DNA of 64,000 bases from Atopobium massiliense (GCA_900343135.1 OPYK01000002.1:20051-84050), one strand, 5' to 3'. Shown: positions 44,897 to 54,126, counted from the first letter of the stretch. Notes: generated from the sequence alone by a model not told the origin. Program-made: numbers and translations.

Positions 44897-45922
44897 TTAT
44901 GCAACAAATTTCTCGAAGTATTTGATGGTACGAACCATTTGTGAGGTGTAGGAGTTCTCGTTGTCATACCAAGCAACAACTTCTACCTGATAAAGGCCGT
45001 TACCAAGAGATTGAACCATGGTTTGAGTTGCGTCGAAGAGCGAACCAAAGGTCATACCAACAATGTCGGAAGAAACGATAGGATCTTCGTTGTAACCAAA
45101 GGTTTCAGGATCGGAAGCAGCCTTCATAGCAGCGTTAAGCGAGTCAACAGTGATTTCCTTGTCGCTCTTTACAACTGCAAAGAGAAGTGTAGTTGAACCA
45201 GTTGGAACAGGAACACGCTGAGCAGAACCGATAAGCTTGCCGTTGAGCTCAGGAATTACCAGGCCGATAGCCTTAGCAGCACCAGTGGTGTTAGGAACAA
45301 TGTTTACAGCAGCAGCGCGTGCACGACGAAGGTCACCCTTGCGGTGAGGACCGTCGAGGATCATTTGGTCGCCGGTGTATGCGTGAATGGTGCTCATAAT
45401 ACCGCTTTGGATTGGAGCGTAGTCGTTAAGAGCTTTTGCCATAGGAGCCAAGCAGTTAGTGGTGCATGAAGCAGCAGAAATGATGTTGTCGTTTGCAGTA
45501 AGGATTTCGTGGTTTACGTTGTAAACAACAGTTGGAAGGTCTTTACCTGCAGGAGCAGAAATTACAACCTTTTTAGCACCAGCGTCGATGTGTGCTTGTG
45601 ATTTTGCCTTTGAGGTGTAGAAACCGGTGCACTCAAGTACAACGTCTACATTAAGCTCGCCCCAAGGAAGGTTGTGAGCATCTGCCTCTTTGTAAATGCG
45701 GATGGTTTTGCCATCTACGGTGATGGAGTCTTCGCCAGCAACAACTTCGTGGTTACGAGCATAGTTACCCTGTGATGAGTCGTACTTAAGCAGGTGCGCA
45801 AGCATCTTAGGATCGGTTAAGTCGTTGATTGCAACAATTTCAGAACCTTCATGACCAAACATCTGACGGAATGCTAAACGTCCAATACGACCGAAGCCGT
45901 TAATAGCAACCTTAACTGCCAT
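44897..45922 (-). CDS. gap: Glyceraldehyde-3-phosphate dehydrogenase
   Basis: A 341-aa NAD-dependent GAPDH. Rossmann start [18 protein letters not shown], catalytic Cys in [12 protein letters not shown], and the S-loop/C-terminal [15 protein letters not shown] are intact. The ATG at 45922 has AAAGGAG 6 nt upstream. The sequence after FGRIG and the acidic residue at the end of the second strand (AINDLTD) fit NAD preference. The long upstream region has a dyad and three iterons that may regulate it. Confidence 0.96.
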   Translation of the reverse strand: MAVKVAINGFGRIGRLAFRQMFGHEGSEIVAINDLTDPKMLAHLLKYDSSQGNYARNHEVVAGEDSITVDGKTIRIYKEADAHNLPWGELNVDVVLECTGFYTSKAKSQAHIDAGAKKVVISAPAGKDLPTVVYNVNHEILTANDNIISAASCTTNCLAPMAKALNDYAPIQSGIMSTIHAYTGDQMILDGPHRKGDLRRARAAAVNIVPNTTGAAKAIGLVIPELNGKLIGSAQRVPVPTGSTTLLFAVVKSDKEITVDSLNAAMKAASDPETFGYNEDPIVSSDIVGMTFGSLFDATQTMVQSLGNGLYQVEVVAWYDNENSYTSQMVRTIKYFEKFVA

Positions 45923-46050
45923 GCTTTCTCCTTTCGAAGGGCACACGTAAATCCGCATAGCCCCATGCTACACGGGAATGTGTCCTTAGACAATTATAAC
46001 CGAATTATGAATGAGTACGTGTACATCGTGAAGATCCAACGCTGCGCACG

Positions 46051-46077
46051 TTGCATCAAGTTGTATACATGATGCAA
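46051..46077. promoter_or_regulatory. Dyad in the gap upstream region
   Basis: TTGCATCA (46051-46058) and TGATGCAA (46070-46077) are perfect 8-bp arms around an 11-nt centre. It lies 129-155 bp before gap; it looks like an operator for a dimeric regulator. Confidence 0.5.
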
Positions 46078-46167
46078 GACCTCTTTGTTTCTATTCTAGT
46101 CTTATTTAACACAAAATGGTGCATACAGTTTATAAAAAACGCAAGCATATACATAAAAGTTAAGTTG

Positions 46168-46225
46168 TTTACGATTTAGTGTACAAATTTACGATTTAGT
46201 TTAAATTTACGGTTTAGTGTACAAA
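46168..46225. repeat. Three tandem 18-20-bp iterons upstream of gap
   Basis: Head-to-tail units TTTACGATTTAGTGTACAAA (46168-46187), a shorter TTTACGATTTAGTTTAAA (46188-46205) and TTTACGGTTTAGTGTACAAA (46206-46225). They lie between the DUF177 stop (46265) and gap. The unit recurs every 18-20 bp. The whole gap 45923-46264 (342 bp) has no gene; in particular rpmF, which often follows DUF177, is not there. Confidence 0.75.
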
Positions 46226-46264
46226 TTAGGTGGTTAGCTTGCCGTATGCGCGAGCGCATATCCC

Positions 46265-46846
46265 CTACTTGTCAGTGTGTTCTTGCTGCTCAAGCTCGTC
46301 TTTTAAGCTTGAAAGCACCGCAAACGGATTATCTGCGCGCATATCATCATCTGTTGTAACGTGTTGCTGGTGCGGGCAGGTTGTAGTGTTAAGATTGGCG
46401 CCGCACTCCAAACAAAGACCTTTGCAATCTTCGCTACAGTGAATAACAAACGGCGTGTCCATCAATATGGCCGAAGAAAGCGCACGGGTAAGGTTGATGG
46501 TGCTATCATCGCCCACAAGCTCATAATCAAGTGGATCGGTTTCTTCATCCATGTGTGCGTCATCGGGTTCTTCGAACAAATAATACTCGTCCACCTCAGA
46601 CGCAATAGAAAAACAAGCAGGTCCAAGGCACCTATCGCAGGTACCGCGCACGTCGGCGCGAACCATACCGTTTACAAAGATGCCCTGACCAGCATTGGTA
46701 AGCACAAGTGAATAATCAATACCGTTTGGCAAGGTAAACGAGTGTGCACCGAGCGTGTACTCGGTTTCGTCGAGATGTCCATTGAGCGTGTATGAGCTGC
46801 CCGTTTGCGCAAGACGGTCGTCTAAAATTGCAATTATTTGATTCAT
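46265..46846 (-). CDS. YceD/DUF177 family protein
   Basis: A 193-aa protein of the DUF177/YceD family, linked to 23S rRNA accumulation in bacteria and plants. It has the CDRCLGP motif (about 71-77), an acidic centre (EEPDDAHMDEETDP), and the C-terminal CKGLCLECGANLNT zinc-type motif. The order coaD-(SepIVA-like)-DUF177 matches Actinobacteria such as Mycobacterium Rv2927c-Rv2926c. The usual rpmF or rnc neighbour is absent. Confidence 0.85.
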   Translation of the reverse strand: MNQIIAILDDRLAQTGSSYTLNGHLDETEYTLGAHSFTLPNGIDYSLVLTNAGQGIFVNGMVRADVRGTCDRCLGPACFSIASEVDEYYLFEEPDDAHMDEETDPLDYELVGDDSTINLTRALSSAILMDTPFVIHCSEDCKGLCLECGANLNTTTCPHQQHVTTDDDMRADNPFAVLSSLKDELEQQEHTDK

Positions 46847-46884
46847 ATGGTTACACCCGTGTTAAAAGATTACCACGTAAAAAA

Positions 46885-47382
46885 CTACCACGTAACGTTG
46901 TTCGATTGATTATGCGATCCCGCGTTTTCGTTTAAGGTTTGACGAACGCGCGTTACTGAATTAGTAAGCGACTTTAAGTTGTCCTCAAGATGCGTTAACA
47001 CGGTGTCGGCATATTCTTCGGCGTTATAACGTGTGTCGCGCTCGTACTGATCGGCACGGTCTTTAATTTCGTCGGCCTGCTGCTGAGCTAAGCGACAAAC
47101 TTCCTGGTCGCCTGCCAAAATAATTGCCTGCTGCTGAGCATCGGCAATAATTGCATCAGCTTGTTGCTGGGCGCGATCGAGGGTTTCGTGTTCTTCTTTT
47201 ACAATACGGCGAGCATCGGTAAATTCCTGCGGAAATACGCGGCGAATTTCGTCCAAAATTTCGTACATTTGTTGCTCGTCAACAATCTTTTTACCAGGAC
47301 CAGCTGCAAACGGCGTTTTGCCTTCGCTTATGGTTTGCTCAAGCTCAGATACAAGACTCTCGATTTCCTCACCCGGTTGCAT
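46885..47382 (-). CDS. SepIVA/DivIVA-like coiled-coil protein
   Basis: A 165-aa hydrophilic protein, mostly helical, rich in Gln/Glu/Ala heptads (EILDEIRRVFPQEFTDARRI, then DRAQQQADAIIADAQQQA). No membrane segment. Its place between coaD and DUF177 and its composition match SepIVA (Rv2927c), a septum-associated DivIVA-related protein. AAAGGAG lies 6-7 nt before the ATG. A low-confidence alternative is simple resemblance to ATP synthase b-type coiled coils. Confidence 0.75.
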   Translation of the reverse strand: MQPGEEIESLVSELEQTISEGKTPFAAGPGKKIVDEQQMYEILDEIRRVFPQEFTDARRIVKEEHETLDRAQQQADAIIADAQQQAIILAGDQEVCRLAQQQADEIKDRADQYERDTRYNAEEYADTVLTHLEDNLKSLTNSVTRVRQTLNENAGSHNQSNNVTW

Positions 47383-47560
47383 ACTGGGCTCCTTTCATTA
47401 GTGTATGGTGGGCTGCTATTAAGGTTTGAATGTCCATACGAACAAAGTGTAGCAGATATCACGCATAACGTACTTGAGGTTTGCAATTAAACAACCTTTA
47501 CACCAAAAAATTGTACAGTTGGCAAGGACGGTTTTATGGCTGAAGGACTATGGTGCTGCG

Positions 47561-47606
47561 GGGGCTGTGGGTACTGCAGCAGTTGCAGGGGCTGTGGGTA
47601 CTGCAG
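47561..47606. repeat. 27-bp-period direct repeat after coaD
   Basis: GGGGCTGTGGGTACTGCAG occurs at 47561-47579 and 47588-47606. GCTGCTACT-type triplet repeats continue to the coaD stop. It lies in the 236-bp gap between coaD and the SepIVA-like gene. Confidence 0.75.
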
Positions 47607-47618
47607 GTGCTACTGCTG

Positions 47619-48197
47619 CTACTGCTGCGTGCGCAACTTATCGAGGTGCGCGAGCACCGCATGCGGCACCATCGACGTAACATCGGCGCCCATGCGCACA
47701 ATTTCGCGCACAATCGAGGATGACACATATCCATATTTGGGATTACTCATCACAAAAATCGACTCAAGATTGTTCGCCATACGCCAATTTAAGTCGGCTT
47801 GCTGCAGCTCATACTCAAAGTCGGTCATCGCGCGCAGGCCTTTTACCACGCCTTCCGCCTTGTGCGTGCAGCAAAAGTTAACAAGAAGCCCTTCAAACGG
47901 CAACACGGTAATGTCGTGCACATCAGCTTCATGCAAACTTTCCTGCACCATGCGCACGCGCTCATCCAGCGAAAACACCGTGCCGCAGCCGTTTTTGTTG
48001 GCCGAGCACGCAACCGCCACAGTAACGCGCGGAAACATGCGGTGTGCGCGCAGAATAACGTCGAGGTGGCCGAGGGTAATTGGGTCAAACGTACCTGGTA
48101 CCACCACGTGGTCGATTGTCCGCGCAGGCGCGGAGGCGTGGTCGTGGGCGTGCGATTGGCTACTCAACATTGAACTGTCCGAAATGGTGTTAGTCAT
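47619..48197 (-). CDS. coaD: Phosphopantetheine adenylyltransferase
   Basis: A 192-aa enzyme of coenzyme A synthesis. The nucleotidyltransferase motif VVPGTFDPITLGHLDVI includes TxGH-type residues; KGLRAMTDFEYELQQA and YGYVSSSIVREI are family-specific. About 28 His/Ala/Ser-rich residues precede the core (family about 160 aa). AAGGAAG lies just before the ATG. It follows rsmD by 9 nt, the common rsmD-coaD pair. Confidence 0.93.
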   Translation of the reverse strand: MTNTISDSSMLSSQSHAHDHASAPARTIDHVVVPGTFDPITLGHLDVILRAHRMFPRVTVAVACSANKNGCGTVFSLDERVRMVQESLHEADVHDITVLPFEGLLVNFCCTHKAEGVVKGLRAMTDFEYELQQADLNWRMANNLESIFVMSNPKYGYVSSSIVREIVRMGADVTSMVPHAVLAHLDKLRTQQ

Positions 48198-48206
48198 AAG
48201 CTTCCT

Positions 48207-48803
48207 TTACTGCTGCGCGTGCGACGTATAACGATACAAGCTCATATAGGTTTGCCCGTGCGATTTTTCGCTCAAAAGCTCAAGCGAATATGGTGCATTA
48301 TCTGCGCAAACAAGAGGTTCGTTGCGGCTGTGCTCATACATAATAAGCGCTGAGGGTGCGCATACGCCGCAATCCGCAAATTGCGCCAGCAACGTAGAAA
48401 TTTCAGCCGCGCTCATGGCGTAGGGCGGGTCGAGCACAATAAGATTAGCCGGCTGCGCAAAGCGCGTGTAGAGCGCAGGTGCAAAAATGTCGCCACATAT
48501 AAGCTGGGCTTCTTGCGATGTTGCGTGCAAATTGCGCGCGTTTGCGAGCAAACACGCAAAGGATGTCCGGTTTTTTTCGACCGCAGTAAGATGCGCAGCG
48601 CCACGGCTCAAGAGCTCAAAACCAAGCGCGCCCGAACCGGCAAACGCGTCGAGCACAGAGCATTCAGAAAAGCTTAAGTTGCACTGGTGAGCGCACATCG
48701 ACATCATGGATTCGCGAATGCGCGAGGTGGTGGGGCGCGTGGTGCCACGTCCTTCGTGCGTTGTAAGCTCCTTTGCCTTCCATTTACCTGCGAGAATGCG
48801 CAT
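48207..48803 (-). CDS. rsmD: 16S rRNA (guanine966-N2)-methyltransferase
   Basis: A 198-aa SAM-dependent enzyme. It starts MRILAGKWKAKEL, then RPTTSRIRESMMSM, motif I VLDAFAGSGALGFELLSRGA and the catalytic LIVLDPPY. AAAGGA lies 4 nt before the ATG at 48803; the frame extends further but is not family-like there. First of rsmD-coaD. Confidence 0.93.
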   Translation of the reverse strand: MRILAGKWKAKELTTHEGRGTTRPTTSRIRESMMSMCAHQCNLSFSECSVLDAFAGSGALGFELLSRGAAHLTAVEKNRTSFACLLANARNLHATSQEAQLICGDIFAPALYTRFAQPANLIVLDPPYAMSAAEISTLLAQFADCGVCAPSALIMYEHSRNEPLVCADNAPYSLELLSEKSHGQTYMSLYRYTSHAQQ

Positions 48804-48939
48804 AGTATCCTTTCGTGTGCGGTGTTGACAGCGCGTGCCATTGCGTTCTTTACATGAACCCTGCCGTGAGCACAAATCGCTCACTCGTACACGATACAAT
48901 AGCATCGCAAAAAACTTTGTACCAGCGGTAAGGAACCAC

Positions 48940-49998
48940 GTGAAGAACACAGCTATACCCTGGAACACCTGCGTTTCCAGTCGACATAATAATCTTAATA
49001 TTATCCGTTTTATTGCAGCGCTTGCCGTTATTTTTTCACACTCGTTTAGCGTTACCGAGGGCGCGCAGTCGGCGGGCACCCTGCTCGACATCGTAACGGA
49101 CGGGCGCCTAAGCCCAGGTGGCGTTGCCGTTGCCGTGTTTTTTGTCTACAGCGGCATTTTAATTGCAAAAAGTGTAACAACGCATACACAGCTTTCAAGC
49201 TTTTTCAAAAAGCGCGTGCTGCGTATTTTTCCCGAGCTCATCGTGTGCGTACTGGGCTCAATTGTCCTTGTTGGCGCATGCACCACTACGCTTAGCGCCT
49301 GGTCGTACTTCACAAACCCCGCCACGTGGCGCTATATGCTTAACATTTGCATGATTCCAACTCACGCGCTACCAGGCACATTTGAGCAAAACCCCTACCC
49401 TTCTGTTGTAAATGCGTCGCTGTGGACCATTCCGGCGCAGTTCATGTGCTACGTTGCGTGTTTTGTGCTCTTTAAGCTCACGCGATTTAACAAGCGCGCA
49501 TGCGGCGCGCTATGCGTGCTGGCAGTAGCTGTAGCCTGCGCATATCTGGCGTTTGCGCACTACACTATGCTGAGTTTTGTGCGCGCGTTGTTTGAATTTT
49601 TTATCGGCGTTATGTTTTATGTTTTTCGAGATTATATTACGCTTAAACCTCAGCTGGCACTTGCTACCTGCGTGGCGTTTGTGCTGCTTGTAGCATGTGG
49701 CCTGGACGTTATTGCGATGCTTGTGTGTTTTCCATACATGATTGTGTGGCTTGGCTGGGGTGCACCGTTTGTGTTTGACCGTTTTTGCGCGCGGCAAGAC
49801 TACTCGTATGGCATCTTTTTGTGGGGCTTTCCCATGCAACAACTTATCGCGCATCTATGGCCGGGTGTTACCTGGTGGCAAAACATGCTGCTTGGCTGGA
49901 TTTGCGCAGGTATATGTGCGTATATTGGCGTTGTGATTATCGCGCTGGTAAAAAAGCTTGGCGCGGCGAGCCAAAGCAGGTGCAAAGCAAGCAAATGA
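48940..49998 (+). CDS. Acyltransferase family 3 (OafA/YrhL-like) membrane protein
   Basis: A 352-aa integral membrane acyltransferase that probably O-acetylates a surface glycan. It opens with the family's LNIIRFIAALAVIFSHSF (catalytic His region) and has about ten membrane segments; FKKRVLRIFPEL and DYSYGIFLWGFPMQQ are conserved family stretches. No C-terminal SGNH domain. The GTG at 48940 has AAGGA 5 nt upstream; an upstream ATG at 48835 adds non-hydrophobic residues and overlaps the rsmD promoter side. Its 3' end carries copy 1 of the tandem-hairpin module. Confidence 0.82.
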   Translation: MKNTAIPWNTCVSSRHNNLNIIRFIAALAVIFSHSFSVTEGAQSAGTLLDIVTDGRLSPGGVAVAVFFVYSGILIAKSVTTHTQLSSFFKKRVLRIFPELIVCVLGSIVLVGACTTTLSAWSYFTNPATWRYMLNICMIPTHALPGTFEQNPYPSVVNASLWTIPAQFMCYVACFVLFKLTRFNKRACGALCVLAVAVACAYLAFAHYTMLSFVRALFEFFIGVMFYVFRDYITLKPQLALATCVAFVLLVACGLDVIAMLVCFPYMIVWLGWGAPFVFDRFCARQDYSYGIFLWGFPMQQLIAHLWPGVTWWQNMLLGWICAGICAYIGVVIIALVKKLGAASQSRCKASK

Positions 49999-50011
49999 CA
50001 CTCGCAGCTCT

Positions 50012-50182
50012 AACGCGGATAAGCGCTTTGTTGTAAGCGAAGTGCGCTAAAGCGAAACTTCGCCACAACAAAGCTCTCCGCTATCCGCGTTGATGCATCT
50101 AGCTTGACCTTCTCGCCGCGGATACAGGGAGACTGAAGAGCAATTAGTGCACTGCCTGGCAGCTGCCAGGCAGTGCGTTTTT
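50012..50182 (+). other. Tandem-hairpin 3' module, copy 1 (after the acyltransferase gene)
   Basis: Starting 13 nt after the stop: outer stem AACGCGGATA/TATCCGCGTT (50012-50021, 50082-50091), middle stem CTTTGTTGT/ACAACAAAG (50026-50034, 50065-50073), tip GCGAAGT/ACTTCGC (50037-50043, 50057-50063) with CGC-TAAA-GCG on top. After 39 nt, the box GACTGAAGAGCAATTAGTGC (50131-50150) leads into a perfect 28-bp palindrome (50149-50176) and a GTTTTTA tail. The last hairpin and T run look like a terminator; the upstream part is unexplained. Confidence 0.75.
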
Positions 50183-50212
50183 ATGGATTTTTGAAACCAG
50201 CCTTGCCGTTTA

Positions 50213-50397
50213 CTAAAACCCATTCAACGCGCCGTTTTGCGAGCTATGCAAAACGGCGCACTCATTGCTTTTCTGTCTTCCTGGCTATGCGGCAACGAAA
50301 TAGCACGCATGTTTTGTAAACGCGCAAGAGCAGGAGCTCTTTGCCTTGGAAGCTCCGCTTTAGCGCACTTCCGAAGGCAAAGAGCGTATCTTGCGCG
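50213..50397 (-). other. Tandem-hairpin 3' module, copy 2 (after the 1235-aa surface protein gene)
   Basis: Read on -, 21 nt after the stop: outer stem CGCGCAAGA/TCTTGCGCG (50321-50329, 50389-50397), middle stem GCTCTTTGCCTT/AAGGCAAAGAGC (50336-50347, 50374-50385), tip GGAAG/CTTCC with CGC-TAAA-GCG. After 43 nt the box GACAGAAAAGCAATGAGTGC (50258-50277) leads into a 12-bp stem (GCGCCGTTTTGC, 50229-50259). The T tail (GGGTTTTAG) is further away than in the other copies. Confidence 0.75.
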
Positions 50398-50418
50398 TGT
50401 TACACGTACATAAACTAA

Positions 50419-53400
50419 TTACTTAGCGTTGTACGTAAGCGGCAACGTGCACCATTTAACTTCTTCCTTGCGCCAGCCAGCTTCTACCATTTGTTCTATC
50501 TCTTTAGCGTCGGCTGTGTAGTGATGGTAGAACTTCTTCTCGTAGGGGTTATACATGCTATAAAGTTTGTTGAGTGTTACCTCTTTGTTTTGAGCACTAA
50601 ACCACTTAACACCTTCGTTTTTCCATCCTGCCTTAACGCATTGAGCAACTTCATCTTCTTTCATAGTGTAGTGGTGCTCACCTGTGGTTGGATTGTACAA
50701 GCGGTAAACTCCGCCCTTTTCGCCATGCTTGTATATGTAGCCTACGCCACCCTCGCTCTTCCAGCCAAGACGCACGAGGTTATCGTTTTCTACCGTTTCT
50801 GCGGTAAAGAAGTGCTCATGTGTGTAGGGGTTATACAGGCGGTACAGCACTGTTACCTCGGGATCCGTTGGCCTTATAAAAATCGCATACACAACAAGCG
50901 GCTTAGACCCATCGCCCTTAATAATCGTACTACTAGTAAACGTTTCGCCGCTACCATCTGGTTTGGTGTTCCACTCTTTAAAGATGTATCCCTCTTTAAC
51001 GGGGTCTTTTGGCATAGTAACCCCTGTTAAAACGGCGTCTTTTGTTACGACTGTTTCATTTGCAAGCTCGCCAATCGTTCCATCAAGTGGACCTTTAATA
51101 GTTGCAACTTCCTTACCTTCACTCATAAACTGAACATCACGAGCAGGTTTAATCGTATACTGCTGGAACAATTGCATAAGCTTTGCATTTGGGTCGTCAT
51201 TGCCTTTTGCTGAAAGCTCTTCGCTTGTTAAAAGCTTATGATCTGCTAGTGCAAGATAGTTAGAAGGCTGTTCATTCTTGTTAGGTAAGTCCCCAGCACC
51301 ACCTGCAACAATAGAAGGAAGGTAGTGCTTTACAATCTCAAACGGATCTGACGATGGTTTAGCGTCTTTGCCATTAATGCGAGAATCAAGAACTGACGGC
51401 ATGTGCGAAGTTTCAGACGCACCTTTATAAGTTACTTTGAGAACGTGATAATTATCATTTTCTGCTGTAATACCGTTCATAGAGTTAAGCAGAACATCAT
51501 TGTTACTTAGAAAAAGGTTTTCTTTAAGGTTCTGTGGCAGACAATCGTCACCATTATAATTTGGGGCAGTTGTATTCAGGTTGTAATTGATATTATCATC
51601 GTTAGTGTTTTCGATATTTAAAATAAACACAGCTTCTTTTGAGTTAACAAAAGGAGAATCAAACACATATGGCCTAAACCACTTTATGTTAGTCAATTTG
51701 AGTGGAGCATAACTAGAATCTCTATATCCAAAAAGAAGACTTGCACCTTCACCAACCTCCATGTCATTGCCGTTATAAAATGTATTTGGCCAATCTTCTA
51801 TAGGAGATATATCAGAGAGCTTCTTGCAGTGGCTGAACATTCCTTCTATCGAGCGTGTAAGGGTTGGAGTGTCTTTAAAAAATTTCGGGTGACCACAAAA
51901 CTTCCAATCTTTTATACCTCTAATATCTGTTAGATTCTCACACCCAGAAAACATGAATATCATTTCTAAATACCCATTCGTTTTCCATGTTGTAAGTCCA
52001 TTTAGGTTCGTTAAGCTCTTGCAACCACAAAACATACCGTTCATTTTGGTTACCTTTTGAACATTCCAATTAGCTATAGCATCAACGTTCGTCAAATGCT
52101 CGCAACCAGGAATATCGTTAAAGCATCCAAACATATCCCACATTGTCGTAACATTCTCGGTATTCCATTTATTTAATCCCGCCAAATTTTCAAGATTCTT
52201 ACAGCCAACAAACATGCACGACATATCGGTAACTTTGCCGGTATCCCATGAATCAAGCCCGCTAAGATTCTTCAATCCTTCACAGCCAGGAACTCTTGAA
52301 GTAGTGCCAGGAGTAGCATAAGAATCGTTATTAGAATATCCGGCAAACATGCCTTTCATAGTGGTAACGCTTTTCGTGTTCCAATCTTTAAGGGCTACTA
52401 AGCTTGTAAGTTTGTCACATCCAAAAAACAGGTAGGACATATCAGTAACCTTGCTAGTATTCCATTTCGCCAAGCCAGAAATATTCTCAAGAGTTTGAGA
52501 TCCAGATGTTTCTGTAGAAATAAGCGGATATTCAGGAGGAAATTCAGAATCGCCAGAACAATACCAGCTAAACATGCCGCGCATGGTGGTTAGGCTTTCA
52601 GTTTTCCATTTCTCTAACCCATCCAATGTTTTGAGATTTTTGCAGCCTCTAAACATGAAAGCCATATCGGTAACCTTACGGACATCCCAATTAGCCAAAG
52701 GCTTAAGATTGGTTAGGCTTTCACAGCTGAAGATAAAAGAAACCTTTTTGTTATTAATATTTTTATGTGAATACCCGGCAAACATGCCGCGCATCGTTGT
52801 AACGCTGCTCGTATTCCAGCTCGCCAAGCCAGAAATATCTGACAAGCTTTTGCAGCCGCTAAAGATGTAGTTCATTTTGGTAACCTTGCTGGTATTCCAC
52901 TTAGAAAGAGCGGCCACATTTTGGATTGATTCACAACCATCGACTGTAACACTATTATCAGGAGACACCTGTGCTGCAAACATTCCTTCCATTGTAGTAA
53001 CGTTTTCCGTGTTCCACTTCTCCAAGCCTTTTAAGCTTTTCAAACCTGTGCAGCCACTAAACATGTAGGACATATCGGCAACGTTGGCAGTATTCCACCT
53101 CTGTAAAGCATTAACATCTTCTAAGGCTTCACAACCGTTGAATTTGTTGCCACGAAGAAAATATATTACTTGACCACCAAACATCCCCTGCATAGTGGTA
53201 ACGTTTGCCGTGTTCCAATTCGCCAGCCCCGATATGTCAATTAAGCTTGTACAGCCGCTAAACATGTGCGACATGTCAGTTACCTTGCTAACGTTCCAAT
53301 TCTCCAAACCCTTCAAGCTTGTAAGATTCTTGCAGTCACCAAACATGTGCGACATATTTGTAACGTTGGCAGTATTCCATTTAGCTAGAGGTTCAACGCT

Positions 53401-54126
53401 TTTTAGATTTTCGCAGCCATTAAAAACATCATCTGTCTTTGGCTTTAACCAACCTCCAAACATCCCCTGCATAGTGGTAACGTTTGCCGTGTTCCAATTC
53501 GCCAGCCCCGATATGTCAATTAAGCTTGTACAGCCGCTAAACATGTGCGACATGTCAGTTACCTTGCTAACGTTCCAATTCTCCAAACCCTTCAAGCTTG
53601 TAAGATTCTTGCAGTCACGGAACAGATTCTTCATGTTAGTAACATGGCTTACATCAAAATTGCCATCATTGCTGATCGCTTTAAATTTACAAGCAGAGAA
53701 CAGTGAAAAATCTTTAAGAATGTATGTTGAGTTATCAAATAAATATAAACTGCCATAGCCATACACGGTGCCCTCAAATTTTAGAGTGGCACCAGAGTCG
53801 TTATTTCTCGCAATAACATCGTGTATCGCTTCAAAATCATCTTGCTTAAGGTTAGCGCTAATAACACCCTCACTCGCCCCATCCTTAGGCCGAATAACAA
53901 CCTCATGCTTGTCAAGATTAGGAACAGCTTCGCAGCCCTTCATATTTTTTACGCTGTCATCGGTTAAGATGGTTTGCGTGGTCGATGGTTCAGAAGAGGA
54001 AGAAGCAAACGAATACGTAGGACGCACGATGGCGGTAAAGCCCAGCGATAAGGCACATAATCCAACACCAACAGCTAAACGAGCGGCAATAACACGAGAA
54101 ACCACTGCGGATATACGATTCTCCAT
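50419..54126 (-). CDS. Giant BspA-like (DUF285) surface protein with DUF5648 repeats
   Basis: A 1235-aa exported protein. Signal peptide at about 1-41 (RLAVGVGLCALSLGF, cleavage near SFA). Residues about 155-765 are DUF285/BspA-type repeats of about 23-46 residues (consensus WNTxxVTxMxxMFxGCxxL). Then a Lys/Asp-rich region, an InlB B-repeat-like unit (about 1025-1085, FKEWNTKPDGSGETF), and three C-terminal DUF5648 units (YRLYNPYTHEHFFT, YRLYNPTTGEHHYT, YSMYNPYEKKFYHHYT). There is no LPXTG motif or membrane anchor; the C-terminal units may hold it on the wall. BspA relatives bind fibronectin and host cells; adhesion here is inference. It contains a perfect 163-bp repeat. AAGGAAG precedes the ATG. 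Confidence 0.88.
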   Translation of the reverse strand: MENRISAVVSRVIAARLAVGVGLCALSLGFTAIVRPTYSFASSSSEPSTTQTILTDDSVKNMKGCEAVPNLDKHEVVIRPKDGASEGVISANLKQDDFEAIHDVIARNNDSGATLKFEGTVYGYGSLYLFDNSTYILKDFSLFSACKFKAISNDGNFDVSHVTNMKNLFRDCKNLTSLKGLENWNVSKVTDMSHMFSGCTSLIDISGLANWNTANVTTMQGMFGGWLKPKTDDVFNGCENLKSVEPLAKWNTANVTNMSHMFGDCKNLTSLKGLENWNVSKVTDMSHMFSGCTSLIDISGLANWNTANVTTMQGMFGGQVIYFLRGNKFNGCEALEDVNALQRWNTANVADMSYMFSGCTGLKSLKGLEKWNTENVTTMEGMFAAQVSPDNSVTVDGCESIQNVAALSKWNTSKVTKMNYIFSGCKSLSDISGLASWNTSSVTTMRGMFAGYSHKNINNKKVSFIFSCESLTNLKPLANWDVRKVTDMAFMFRGCKNLKTLDGLEKWKTESLTTMRGMFSWYCSGDSEFPPEYPLISTETSGSQTLENISGLAKWNTSKVTDMSYLFFGCDKLTSLVALKDWNTKSVTTMKGMFAGYSNNDSYATPGTTSRVPGCEGLKNLSGLDSWDTGKVTDMSCMFVGCKNLENLAGLNKWNTENVTTMWDMFGCFNDIPGCEHLTNVDAIANWNVQKVTKMNGMFCGCKSLTNLNGLTTWKTNGYLEMIFMFSGCENLTDIRGIKDWKFCGHPKFFKDTPTLTRSIEGMFSHCKKLSDISPIEDWPNTFYNGNDMEVGEGASLLFGYRDSSYAPLKLTNIKWFRPYVFDSPFVNSKEAVFILNIENTNDDNINYNLNTTAPNYNGDDCLPQNLKENLFLSNNDVLLNSMNGITAENDNYHVLKVTYKGASETSHMPSVLDSRINGKDAKPSSDPFEIVKHYLPSIVAGGAGDLPNKNEQPSNYLALADHKLLTSEELSAKGNDDPNAKLMQLFQQYTIKPARDVQFMSEGKEVATIKGPLDGTIGELANETVVTKDAVLTGVTMPKDPVKEGYIFKEWNTKPDGSGETFTSSTIIKGDGSKPLVVYAIFIRPTDPEVTVLYRLYNPYTHEHFFTAETVENDNLVRLGWKSEGGVGYIYKHGEKGGVYRLYNPTTGEHHYTMKEDEVAQCVKAGWKNEGVKWFSAQNKEVTLNKLYSMYNPYEKKFYHHYTADAKEIEQMVEAGWRKEEVKWCTLPLTYNAK
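53177..53339. repeat. 163-bp perfect direct repeat, copy A
   Basis: Identical to 53456-53618 at every base I compared; period 279 bp (93 codons), in frame within the DUF285 region. Confidence 0.9.
53456..53618. repeat. 163-bp perfect direct repeat, copy B
   Basis: Partner of 53177-53339. Recombination between them would remove or add exactly 93 codons without a frameshift. Confidence 0.9.

Noticed and set aside
45923-46264. rpmF (L32) after DUF177
   Set aside because: Looked for a roughly 60-codon frame with L32-like basic and Cys pattern; none is present on either strand.
47474-47680. Ala/Gly-rich open frame on + (AVGTAAVAGAVGTAG-like)
   Set aside because: It is the translation of the 27-bp repeats antisense to the coaD end, without a ribosome site or family signal.
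53177-53618. CRISPR-like spaced repeat
   Set aside because: Only two long copies, in frame in a coding repeat region; no short regular repeat-spacer pattern exists anywhere in the window.
52574-53758. Several long + strand frames opposite the 1235-aa surface gene
   Set aside because: They are mirror frames of the DUF285 repeats with no start signals; composition follows the antisense repeats.
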